Assembly (NCBI RefSeq): GCF_014203705.1
Contig: NZ_JACHJR010000001.1
Location: 6,448,001 to 6,512,000, forward strand
Direction of reading: 5' to 3'
Origin: Kitasatospora gansuensis
GTDB taxonomy: Bacteria; Actinomycetota; Actinomycetes; Streptomycetales; Streptomycetaceae
Length of the DNA stretch: 64,000 nucleotides
The position numbers were made by a program, and so were the translations under genes. The notes beneath the pieces are model-generated. The model ran no database searches and had not been told where the DNA came from. It saw nothing but the letters and a program-made list of their open reading frames with translations. Positions 34,583-42,140 of the stretch are shown one piece after another (positions within the stretch are counted from its first letter, which is position 1; each line of letters begins with the position of its first letter).

Positions 34583-35614
34583 ATGGACGAGTCGACCGCC
34601 CGAGGCGTGCGATACCTGCTGGGGCTGGCCCCGGACGGAGCGGGGCGGCGGGTCTGCGGCCGCCTGCGGATCGATCCGGACGGGCCGGTGGGGCCTGAGT
34701 TCCCGAGCAGCGAGTACGGGTCGTACCAGGCGCTGCAGCTGATCCGGACGACGCCGGCGCTCGTGACCTGGATGCTGCAGCAGGACGACCCCCGGGTGAA
34801 CGAACTGCTGTGCAGGCGTGGGCTGGTGCCCGAAGGCGTGGGCCAGGACGTACGAGATGGGCTGCCGTTCGGCCTGGAGCGGACCGATCCGGTGCCGGTG
34901 AGCCCGAACCTGTCCCGACGGGTGGAGCTCCCGCCGTCGGCGGAGCTGGTCGACCGGCTCCGCCGGGCTGTCGGCAGCGGGTCGCTCAGGGGTGCCCGGC
35001 AGGTTGCGCGCGGGCTCCGGCGGGCCGACTGGCCGCAGGTCGTCGCCGCGCACCAGGAGGAGCCGTTCCCCGGCTACGCACGCTGGGCGCTGGCCGAACA
35101 GATCGACTGCCCGCCGGAGTTGCGCGCCGCGTTCGGTACGCACCGCAAGTTCGAGCACCGGCTGCGGCAGGCCGGGGTGCTCGGCGGCCCGGCCGATCTC
35201 CTGGCAGGGGCCACCTCCGCCCGGGAGGCCCTACGGCTGCTCGGCTTCGGGCGGCTGGTCTTCCCGACCCGGCTGGCGGAGGCCGAGGACGTCCTGCGGC
35301 CGCTGGTGGAACGGGAGTTGGGCGGCCATGGCGAAGCCTGGGCGGTGCTGGCCCGGCTGCTCCCCGGCTTCGCCGGCACCCTGCCGGAGCTGATCGTCAC
35401 CGCCGGGGCGGTGGCCGGGCCGGCGCCCGAGCACGAGCCGGAGTACGAGTTCGAGCCGGTACCCGCCAAGGCGCCTGCGCGGCCGCACCCCTGGGCGGTC
35501 CCGGCCTCGGTCAAGCTCAAGGTCCCGGTCCCCGTTGAGCCCGAGCCCGAAGCCGAGCCGACCTCCTGGCAGAAGTTGGGCGGCCTGGTGCGCCGGATCC
35601 TCGGCCCGTCGTGA
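34583..35614 (+). CDS. Unknown helical protein, first gene of the vWA-AAA operon
   Basis: The 343-residue protein is not recognised. It starts with STARGVRYLLGLAP and predicts mostly short helices in a solenoid-like pattern to about residue 280, then an acidic Pro/Glu linker (PEHEPEYEFEPVP) and a basic C-terminal helix. GGAGG precedes the ATG. Its stop overlaps the next gene's GTG (GTGA), showing translational coupling. A truncated paralogue (38882-39296) lies on the far side of the operon. It may be the adaptor or effector of the vWA/AAA+ pair. Confidence 0.7.
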   Translation: MDESTARGVRYLLGLAPDGAGRRVCGRLRIDPDGPVGPEFPSSEYGSYQALQLIRTTPALVTWMLQQDDPRVNELLCRRGLVPEGVGQDVRDGLPFGLERTDPVPVSPNLSRRVELPPSAELVDRLRRAVGSGSLRGARQVARGLRRADWPQVVAAHQEEPFPGYARWALAEQIDCPPELRAAFGTHRKFEHRLRQAGVLGGPADLLAGATSAREALRLLGFGRLVFPTRLAEAEDVLRPLVERELGGHGEAWAVLARLLPGFAGTLPELIVTAGAVAGPAPEHEPEYEFEPVPAKAPARPHPWAVPASVKLKVPVPVEPEPEAEPTSWQKLGGLVRRILGPS

Positions 35615-37020
35615 CCGACGACCGTCCGTACGTGGTCGACCTCACCGACCGCCGCGCGCTGCTCAGTTGGCAGCCGGCCGCCGCCGAGGTGGTGGCCGAG
35701 GCCGAGCGGCTGAAGGAGGCCGCGCTGCTCGACTTCGGCCTGACCGAGTCGGCCGTGGCCTCCTGGCTGTACGCCAAGTGCCACCACCAACTGCCCACCA
35801 CCGCCGTCCCGACGGCCGCCGTGGTGGCCTCCGGCGACGGCAGCTGCCTGCTGCTCTACAACCCGGAGTTCTTCGTCGGGATCGGCCTTGAGGGCGTCAA
35901 GTTCGTGCTGTTCCACGAGGCCAGGCACCTGATCCAGCGTCATCTGCACGCCGAGCCGGAACTCCGGGACGACCCGGTGCACCGGCTGGCCACCGAGGTG
36001 ACCATCAATCACGTCGCGATGGTCCGGCTGGACCGGCGTGAACTGCCGGAGCTGAACGGCGAACCGGTCGGCGTGCACCCCCGCGAGATCTACCGGGCCT
36101 ATCGGGATGACCTGGCCGGGCAGGGCCTTCAGTCGGTCGAGTACCGGGAGTTCGTCGCGACCGATCAGAGCGTGTACACCGAGCTGCGCCGGATGCGCCG
36201 GCCCCCGGTGGTGCACGACTGCGTCCACCTCGACCAGAGCCTGGAAGTCCCGCTCGACCAGGAGACGGTGGACCGGATCACCTCCTCCATCCTGCTCAAC
36301 TCCCTGCTGGCGGCCCGCCGCGGCCACCGGGGCGCCGAGCAGGAGCTGCGCGACCTGATGGAACGCACCGTAGGGTCCTCGGAGCGGATCTCCCGGATCT
36401 GGGGGCAGCTCGGCGCGGGCCAGCTGCGCGGCAGGACCGACGCCACCCGTCGGGTGGAGTGGTGGCAGCGCTGGCTGGTGGACGTGCTGGCGAGCCGGCT
36501 CAGCGAGGGCGAGCGGCTGGTCTACCCGAAGAAGCGCGGCGCGCTCCTCGCCGCCCTCGGCCAACCCCCGCTGCTCTCCCGGCGCGGGCCGGTCCGGCAG
36601 CGGGTACTGGTGGTCGCGTACGACACCTCGGGTTCGATGCCCACCCGGGTGGTGGACTGGCTGACCGAACTGGTCGGCCGGATCGACGGGGTGGTCGCGC
36701 ACTGGCTCTCGTTCGACGGGACGGTGATGCCGTTCCGCCCCGGGGAGCGGGTCTACGGCGGTGGGGGCACCAGCTTCCAGGTGGTCGCCGACTACGTGGA
36801 GGGCCGCACGGCCGGTCCGGGCGGTCTGTTCGCCGAGGACCCGGACGCGGTGATCGTGGTCACCGACGGCCACGCCCCGCCGATCACCCCCGCCGAGCCG
36901 GACAAGTGGATCTGGCTGATCACCGACGGCGGCGACGGCTCCGGCGACGACTGGCCCGAGCACCACCGACCCCCGATGGCCTGTCACCGCGTCACCACCA
37001 CAGGAGCCGTGCCCCGATGA
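35611..37020 (+). CDS. Metallopeptidase-like/vWA domain protein (DUF2201 type)
   Basis: The 469-residue protein joins an N-terminal zincin-like domain, with HEARH at 102-106 and LATEVTINH (about 127-134) as the expected following helix, to a C-terminal vWA-like domain with the MIDAS motif DTSGSM (338-343) and VVTDGH near 425. DUF2201 proteins are typically encoded with MoxR AAA+ ATPases, as here. HExxH suggests possible protease activity, unproven. The GTG start overlaps the previous stop, and its stop overlaps the next ATG, so the three genes are coupled. Confidence 0.85.
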   Translation: MTDDRPYVVDLTDRRALLSWQPAAAEVVAEAERLKEAALLDFGLTESAVASWLYAKCHHQLPTTAVPTAAVVASGDGSCLLLYNPEFFVGIGLEGVKFVLFHEARHLIQRHLHAEPELRDDPVHRLATEVTINHVAMVRLDRRELPELNGEPVGVHPREIYRAYRDDLAGQGLQSVEYREFVATDQSVYTELRRMRRPPVVHDCVHLDQSLEVPLDQETVDRITSSILLNSLLAARRGHRGAEQELRDLMERTVGSSERISRIWGQLGAGQLRGRTDATRRVEWWQRWLVDVLASRLSEGERLVYPKKRGALLAALGQPPLLSRRGPVRQRVLVVAYDTSGSMPTRVVDWLTELVGRIDGVVAHWLSFDGTVMPFRPGERVYGGGGTSFQVVADYVEGRTAGPGGLFAEDPDAVIVVTDGHAPPITPAEPDKWIWLITDGGDGSGDDWPEHHRPPMACHRVTTTGAVPR

Positions 37021-38858
37021 CCACCGCACCCACCAGGACCTGGCGGGCCACCGCCACCTACCCGGTCGCGCCCGAGGGCTGGACCGGCCGCTCCCGGCTG
37101 GAGGAGTTCATCGACGCGATGATCGAACTCGGCCTGACCGGGCAGATCTTCGGCGAGCACGGCATCGGCAAGACCTCCGGCTTCCACAGCCACCTGGCCG
37201 CCGCCCACCCGGACCTGCGGCTGGTCGTCGTCCCGGCCGCCAACCTGACGCCCGACGACCTGCTGGCCAACGCCCCGGTCCGGGACGAGGCCACCGGCGA
37301 ACTGGTGCTGCGTCAGCTGGTGATGAGTCAACTGCGGCCGGGACAGCCGTTCGTGCTGCTGATCGACGACTCCCTGCAGGCGGGGGACGCCATCCAGTCG
37401 CAGCTGATGCAGATCGCCTGCAACTGGACCCTGGGCGCGTACGACCTGCGCGAACTCGGCTGCGTCGGAGTCTTCCTGACCGACAACGAGTCGCTGGCGG
37501 AGACCGCCGCCCGGCGCGGCGATCTCGCCATCCTGGACCGGATGGTGACGATCCGGATCTCCGCCGCCGACACCGCCTGGCGGATCAGCCTGGCCGCCCG
37601 CTTCCCGGAGTGGGACCTCAAGCCGGTGTTCGCGGTCTGGGCCGCCCTCGCGCCCGCCGTACGGGAGTTGCTCTCCCCGCGCACCCTGGAACACGTGCTC
37701 GCCAACGCCCGTGAGGGCTTCCCGCTGGTCTGGGGCCTGCCCCTGGTCAACGGCGAACGACTCCGGCTGGCCGAGCCCGGCGCGGACGGGCGGCCGGGGC
37801 CGGACCGTACCCACGAGACGCTTGACCGGATCGCGGGCGCCCTCGGCGTGCCCAACCCCGCCCGGATCGCCGACCCGGTCCGCCGGGTGCTGCGCGCCGC
37901 GTTCGCCCGCCGCTGGGCGGTGCTGCTCCAGGGGCCGCCCGGTTGCGGAAAGACCGAGCTGGTACGGGAGTTGGCGACGGAGGCGCTGGACGGCCGACCG
38001 CCGCTGTACTTCTCGCTGCCGGTCACCAACGTCGAGGACCTGTGCGCGCCGATCCCCACCCCCGACGGCACGCTCGACAACCTGCTCGCCGGGATCTTCA
38101 CCGGCGACGAGCCCAAGGTGCTGGTCTGGGACGAGTACAACCGTCCCAAGGACCGCTCGGCCTTCGCCAAGCTGATGGAGATCACCCAGGAGTGGTCGAT
38201 CGCGGGCCACCCGATCGCCAACCTGCGCGCCCAGATCGCGCTGCAGAACCCGCCCTACCACCTGGGCCGCAAGCTGCTGGTGGCCCGCAACAACATCGCC
38301 CAGGCGAGCCGCTTCACCGCCTCGCTCGACCTGGACCCCGCTGACATCCCCGCCAACGAGTGGCTGATCGCCCGCTACGGCCCGGTCGCCGAGACCGTAC
38401 TGGACTGGTGGAAGTTCGACCTGGACGAGGACGGCCGGGGCTGGATCAGCAAGCGCACCATGGAACGCCTGATCAAGCTCCACCAGCACGGCCTGCCACT
38501 GGAGATGGGCACCGTCTACCTCGGTGACGGCGAGTACGCCCCGGTCTCGCTCACCGCGCTGATCGACCGGCTGGCCGACCGCCCGGTGGCCGGGCTACGG
38601 GAGATCGCCGCCGACCCGAGGGGCTGGGAGGCCAGACTGCGCCGGGCGGCCGAGCAGTCCAGCGAGGGCGGCAACGACACCGATCTGGTGCACCAGGCCA
38701 TCGCGAACGCGGAGTTGTCCCAACTGCGGCGGTACAAGGGCGTGGTGCTGCGGATGGTGGCGCTGCTGCCGCCGAAGCTCCGTTCGACCTATCTGGTCGG
38801 CGCCTCGCCGGAGCAACAGCGGTTCTGGATCAGCCTGTTCGCCAAGCTGCCGCGCTGA
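37017..38858 (+). CDS. Tandem AAA+ (MoxR-like) ATPase with two ATPase modules
   Basis: The 613-residue protein has two P-loops: GEHGIGKT at 46-53 with Walker B LLIDD (114-118), and GPPGCGKT at 306-313 with Walker B VLVWDE (368-373). MoxR ATPases normally have one module of about 330 residues. The first module has Asp-Asp instead of Asp-Glu, so it may bind but not hydrolyse ATP well. It should work with the vWA protein as a chaperone-like or conflict-system machine. ATGA overlap with the upstream gene. Confidence 0.88.
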   Translation: MTTAPTRTWRATATYPVAPEGWTGRSRLEEFIDAMIELGLTGQIFGEHGIGKTSGFHSHLAAAHPDLRLVVVPAANLTPDDLLANAPVRDEATGELVLRQLVMSQLRPGQPFVLLIDDSLQAGDAIQSQLMQIACNWTLGAYDLRELGCVGVFLTDNESLAETAARRGDLAILDRMVTIRISAADTAWRISLAARFPEWDLKPVFAVWAALAPAVRELLSPRTLEHVLANAREGFPLVWGLPLVNGERLRLAEPGADGRPGPDRTHETLDRIAGALGVPNPARIADPVRRVLRAAFARRWAVLLQGPPGCGKTELVRELATEALDGRPPLYFSLPVTNVEDLCAPIPTPDGTLDNLLAGIFTGDEPKVLVWDEYNRPKDRSAFAKLMEITQEWSIAGHPIANLRAQIALQNPPYHLGRKLLVARNNIAQASRFTASLDLDPADIPANEWLIARYGPVAETVLDWWKFDLDEDGRGWISKRTMERLIKLHQHGLPLEMGTVYLGDGEYAPVSLTALIDRLADRPVAGLREIAADPRGWEARLRRAAEQSSEGGNDTDLVHQAIANAELSQLRRYKGVVLRMVALLPPKLRSTYLVGASPEQQRFWISLFAKLPR

Positions 38859-38881
38859 GCGGACGGATCGTGGAGGGAATC

Positions 38882-39439
38882 GTGCACGAGTCGACCGCGC
38901 AGGGAGTCCGGTACCTGTTGGGGCTGGCCCCACCGGGTACGGCGGGGCGGGTCTGTGAGCGACTGGGGATCGCTCCGTACGGTCTGGCGGGGCCGACGCG
39001 GGGACAGCCGGAATCGGTCGTCCGGGTCGTCCGGGAAGCGCCCCGGGCCGTCCGGGTCTGGCTGCTCCGGCAGGACGACCGGGAGCTGAACCGGCTGCTC
39101 TGCCGCGAGGGCCTGCTGCCCGCAGGCGTGGCCGAGGACGTCCGGAGCGGCTTGTTGTTCGGCCCCCGGCGGTCCGAACCGGCCCCGGCCGGAACGCAGT
39201 TCACCCGGCGGTCCCGGCTCGCCGCACCGGAGGCGCTGATCGGCAGGCTCCGGCGGGCCACCGGCAGCGGGTCGCTCAGGGACGCCCGGGCGGCCGCGGC
39301 GGAGCGGACCACTTCGGCCGCCGCGTCGCCCAGCGGGTTGCGCTTGAGCCACAGGGCCTGGACGGTCTGCGGGGAGGCCCGCAGATGGTCGGCGATCCGG
39401 CAGGCGCCGGTGGTGGTGATGTTGTTGCAGCCCATGTAG
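38882..39439 (+). pseudogene. Truncated paralogue of the 34583-35614 gene
   Basis: From GTG 38882, with GGAGGGA just before it, the reading HESTAQGVRYLLGLAP matches STARGVRYLLGLAP of the operon's first gene and stays alignable through GRLRRATGSGSLRDAR (to about 39297), the counterpart of its residues 1-139. After that the frame continues for some 45 codons with no similarity, antisense to an LRR gene remnant. The gene has therefore lost its C-terminal 200 residues at a recombination junction. The divergence suggests an old duplication. Confidence 0.75.
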
Positions 39440-39675
39440 AGCGTCGTGACCTCGGTGGCCAGGGTTCGGGCCGTGAGGGTGGCCGCGCCCTGGTCGCCCA
39501 ACCGGTCGGTACCGAGCAGCAGATGGCGCACCGGCCCGCTTGGCGGGAGGGACTCGGCGACCAGGGCCGCGGCGTCCGGGCCGAGGTCCTGCTTGCACAG
39601 GTCGAGCCTTCCGTCGGGCAGTGCGGTGCCCGTGGGGAAGTCGATCCGCTCGGTGGCGGGCCGACCGGCCCGCAG
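39300..39675 (-). pseudogene. Leucine-rich-repeat protein remnant, broken at both ends
   Basis: On the minus strand from 39675 the frame reads GRPATERIDFPTGTALPDGR, then LCKQDLGPDAAALV and repeats like LLLGTDRLGDQGAATL, LYMGCNNITTTGACRIADHL and LWLKRNPLGDAAAEVV. These are ribonuclease-inhibitor-type LRRs with the N at the expected place. A TGA (39676-39678) blocks the frame upstream, and similarity stops abruptly at about 39300 where the truncated paralogue from the other strand begins. Only about three repeats are left. Confidence 0.7.
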
Positions 39676-39709
39676 TCAAGTGAGCAAGGGCGTCAGATCG
39701 GTCCGGTGC

Positions 39710-41068
39710 TCACCAGGCCGCCTCGCGGTAGTCCTTCAGGAAGACTCCCGAGACCGGGGAGCCGGCCTCGCCCCGGACGATCGGGTCGTAGACCCGGGCT
39801 GCGCCGTCCACGATGTCGAGCGGGGTGCGGAAGCCGTGGTCGGCCAGCCGGGACTTCTTCGGGGCCGGGTTCTCGTCGGTGATCCAGCCGGTGTCCACCG
39901 CGCACATGTGGACGCCTTGGTCGGCGAGTTCGGCCGCGCTGGTGCGGGTGAGCATGTTGAGGGCGGCCTTGGCCATGTTGGTGTGCGGGTGGCCGCCGGT
40001 CTTGTTGCGGACCTCGAACCGGCCCTCGACGGCGGTGACGTTCACGACGTAGCGGTTCGGGTGCGGGGAGGCGAGCAGCAGCGGCAGCAGGCGGTCGCAG
40101 AGCAGCGCCGGGGCCAGCGCGTTGACCAGCTGGGTCTCCAGCACCTCGGCCGGGTCCAGCTCACCGAGCCGGGCCGACCAGGAGTTGGCGGGTGCGGTGT
40201 CCGGCAGCAGCCCGGCCTCGTCGGCCAACGAGGTGACCTGGCTGGTGAGTTCGGCGCCGGTCAGCTCGGTGGCGGGCCAGGCGGCGGTGAGCGCGGGCAT
40301 CGGTCGGAAGCCGGGGGCGAGCGAGACCCGGCTGCCCGGTGGCAGGCTCTCGTGCTCGCCGGCCGCCAGCAGCGCGTACGCCTCCGGCGGGCGGCGCAGG
40401 GTCTGCGCGGCATTGTTCACCAGGATGTCCAGCGGCCGCCCGTCGGCACGCAACTGCTCGCAGAGGCCCAGCACTTGGCGCGGGTCGCGGAGGTCGATGC
40501 CGACCACGTCGAGCCGGTCCAGCCACTGTTCGCTGCCCGGGGCGGCCTGGAAGCGGCGCAGGGTGTCGTGCGGGAAGCGGCTGGTGACGGTCAGTTCGGC
40601 GCCGTCCCTGAGCATCATCAGGGCGAGCTGGAAGCCGATCTTCACCCGGCCGCCGGTGAGCAGCGCGCGGCGGCCGCGCAGATCGGTGGAGAGGCCGCGC
40701 CGGGCGGTGTTGTCGGCGGCGCAGTCCGGGCAGAGCCGGTGGTAGAAGCTGTCCACCTGCCAGTAGGCGGTCTTGCAGACGTAGCAGTGCTGGGCACGGC
40801 GGAGTTCGCCGAGCGGGGTGGGGACGGACGGGGTGGGCAGCGGGGCGTCCTCACGGCGGGCCAGACCGCCGGTGGCGGTGCTGCCGATCAGCGCGGCGTC
40901 CCCGGCGAAGCCCGCCCGGCGGCGGCGCTTGCGGCCGTCCCGGACGAAGGACTCGCTGCTGTGCTCGGCCCGCAGCCGGACCGGATCGTCGAAGGGCAGC
41001 CGGCGCAGCCGTCCGAGCGTCAGCTCGAACGCGGCCAGCTCCTGCTCCGTCAACTCGCCCTGTGGCAC
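39710..41068 (-). CDS. Atypical SDR with N-terminal zinc ribbon, lacking catalytic Tyr
   Basis: The 452-residue protein has a four-Cys zinc ribbon (Cys95, Cys98, Cys113, Cys116) followed by an SDR domain with TGGRVKIG at 138-145 and NNAA near 219. At the YxxxK position it reads TNMAK (Thr363, Lys367), so the usual Tyr is missing. The GTG at 41068 follows AGGAG by six bases. It starts 20 bases after three tRNA-like genes in the same orientation and may be cotranscribed with them. Function unknown; reductase activity is doubtful. Confidence 0.85.
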   Translation of the reverse strand: MPQGELTEQELAAFELTLGRLRRLPFDDPVRLRAEHSSESFVRDGRKRRRRAGFAGDAALIGSTATGGLARREDAPLPTPSVPTPLGELRRAQHCYVCKTAYWQVDSFYHRLCPDCAADNTARRGLSTDLRGRRALLTGGRVKIGFQLALMMLRDGAELTVTSRFPHDTLRRFQAAPGSEQWLDRLDVVGIDLRDPRQVLGLCEQLRADGRPLDILVNNAAQTLRRPPEAYALLAAGEHESLPPGSRVSLAPGFRPMPALTAAWPATELTGAELTSQVTSLADEAGLLPDTAPANSWSARLGELDPAEVLETQLVNALAPALLCDRLLPLLLASPHPNRYVVNVTAVEGRFEVRNKTGGHPHTNMAKAALNMLTRTSAAELADQGVHMCAVDTGWITDENPAPKKSRLADHGFRTPLDIVDGAARVYDPIVRGEAGSPVSGVFLKDYREAAW

Positions 41069-41088
41069 GGCCGCTCCTGCGTTCTCGG

Positions 41089-41160
41089 TGGTCCCGGCCG
41101 GATTCGAACCGGCGTGTCTGCCCTGATGAGGCAGTGCGCCTGCCTCTGCGCTACGGGACC
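41089..41160 (-). tRNA. tRNA-like gene 1, anticodon loop TCATCAG (identity unclear)
   Basis: On the minus strand the 72 bases fold as a 7-bp acceptor (GGTCCCG/CGGGACC, perfect), D arm GCGC-AGAGGCAG-GCGC, anticodon stem CTGCC/GGCAG, a 4-base variable region and T arm GCCGG-TTCGAAT-CCGGC, with discriminator A. The anticodon loop has C instead of U at position 33; by position the anticodon would be ATC, which is abnormal for Asp. CCA is not encoded. It may be a decayed or specialised tRNA. Confidence 0.6.
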
Positions 41161-41168
41161 GGCAGTGT

Positions 41169-41243
41169 TGCCCGAGGGCCGGATTCGAACCGGCGTCCCC
41201 GCCATGGCATGGCGGCGCGCCTGCCTCTGCGCTACGCCCGGGC
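41169..41243 (-). tRNA. tRNA-like gene 2, anticodon GCC (Gly), 9-bp-type acceptor
   Basis: D arm and T arm are identical to those of the neighbouring tRNA-like genes. Anticodon stem CCGCC/GGCGG carries loop ATGCCAT with U33 and anticodon GCC. Counted from the TA before the D stem, the acceptor is GCCCGGGCG/CCCTCGGGC with one C-C mismatch, and 13 bases lie between T loop and discriminator A on the 3' side, not the normal 12. This gives a 9+4 or 8+5 helix instead of 7+5. Confidence 0.6.
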
Positions 41244-41283
41244 AACTGGCGGCGATCTTACCGGGGCGGGGGACGGCGAGGGC

Positions 41284-41362
41284 TGCCCGGGGGCCGGATT
41301 CGAACCGGCGTGATGTGCGGTTTTGGAGACCGCGTGCGCCTGCCTCTGCGCTACGCCCGGAC
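41284..41362 (-). tRNA. tRNA-like gene 3, anticodon CCA (Trp), 9-bp-type acceptor
   Basis: The 79 bases share the same D and T arms. Anticodon stem GCGGT/ACCGC holds loop CTCCAAA, identical to a normal tRNA-Trp loop with anticodon CCA. The acceptor GTCCGGGCG/CCCCCGGGC has one C-C mismatch and a T-G wobble and again makes a 13-base 3' side. The variable region is 7-8 bases, longer than its neighbours. It is first in the array, 40 bp before gene 2. Confidence 0.6.
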
Positions 41363-41387
41363 AGCTGGGGCGATAGTAGCCGGTTCT

Positions 41388-41402
41388 ATGCTGCGAGGAT
41401 GA
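41388..41402 (+). CDS. Four-codon upstream ORF (MLRG) overlapping HAD start
   Basis: ATG 41388 opens MLRG and its TGA (41400-41402) overlaps the ATG of the HAD gene (ATGA). TAGTAG at 41374-41379 lies eight bases before it and could be a -10 element. The HAD gene itself has no proper ribosome-binding site, so reinitiation from this tiny ORF is plausible. Too short to prove from one sequence. Confidence 0.3.
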   Translation: MLRG

Positions 41403-42064
41403 TCAAGCCGATAGAACTGGTGATATTCGACTGCGACGGCGTACTGGTGGACAGCGAGCGGATCGCCCTCCGGCTGCAGGTCGCGCTGGGCGCCGAACTC
41501 GGCTGGCCGCTCACCGAGGAGGAAGTGATCGACCGCTTCATCGGCCGCTCCAGCACCTCTATCAAGGAGCAGATCGCCGAACGGCTCGGCGAGCCCACGG
41601 CCGCCCGGTGGTGGGAGCAGCTGATGGAGCGTCATCAGGTCGAGGTGGACGCCGGGATCACCGCCGTGGACGGGCTGCCCGAGGCGCTGGCCGCGATCAC
41701 GCTGCCGACCTGCGTCGCGTCCAGCGGCTCGCACGAGAAGATGCGCCACACCCTCGGCCGGACCGGTCTGTACGGCCACTTCGAGGGCCGGATCTTCAGC
41801 GCCTACGAGGTCGCCCACGGCAAGCCCGCCCCGGACCTGTTCCTGTACGCCGCCGAGCGGATGGGCGTCGACCCCGCCGCCTGCGCGGTGGTCGAGGACA
41901 GCAACCCCGGTGTCCGGGCGGCCCGCGCCGCCGGGATGCGGGCCTTCGGCTACGCGGGCGGACTGACCCGGGCCGAGCGGCTGGCAGGCCCCGGCACCGT
42001 GGTCTTCCACGACATGCGGGAGCTTCCGGGGCTGCTGGCGGGTGCGACGGCGGGTCGGGCTTGA
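41399..42064 (+). CDS. HAD-family phosphatase, beta-phosphoglucomutase-like
   Basis: The 221-residue protein has motif I VIFDCDGVLVDSE, a helical cap, motif II CVASSGSHEKMRHTL, motif III Lys in GKPAPDLFLYAAERMG and motif IV VVEDSNPGVRAA. This is the sugar-phosphate phosphatase/beta-phosphoglucomutase branch. Its stop overlaps the -35 element of the following AKR promoter. Gene start relies on the ATG at 41399, which has no clear Shine-Dalgarno sequence. Confidence 0.92.
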   Translation: MIKPIELVIFDCDGVLVDSERIALRLQVALGAELGWPLTEEEVIDRFIGRSSTSIKEQIAERLGEPTAARWWEQLMERHQVEVDAGITAVDGLPEALAAITLPTCVASSGSHEKMRHTLGRTGLYGHFEGRIFSAYEVAHGKPAPDLFLYAAERMGVDPAACAVVEDSNPGVRAARAAGMRAFGYAGGLTRAERLAGPGTVVFHDMRELPGLLAGATAGRA

Positions 42065-42091
42065 CCTTGAGTGCACTCCAAGAGGCAGGGT
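42061..42091 (+). promoter_or_regulatory. MerR-type promoter with 19-bp spacer and dyad
   Basis: TTGACC (42061-42066) and CAGGGT (42086-42091) are 19 bp apart, the overlong spacing untwisted by MerR regulators. The spacer holds CTTG-N9-CAAG (42066-42082) around the perfect core GAGTGCACTC (42069-42078). It drives the aldo/keto reductase gene. No MerR gene is in the window. Confidence 0.65.
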
Positions 42092-42140
42092 GGTCCCGCG
42101 CGATCGGTTCGGACGTGAAGGATCTGAAGGAGTGACAACT

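Noticed and set aside
36459..37016. Longer start for the tandem AAA+ ATPase
   Set aside because: The added sequence is an alternative frame of the vWA gene; the ATGA overlap at 37017 is the natural start.
41069..41245. N-terminal extension of the zinc-ribbon SDR through the tRNA region
   Set aside because: The extra residues are translations of the tRNA-like genes; GTG 41068 with AGGAG is the proper start.
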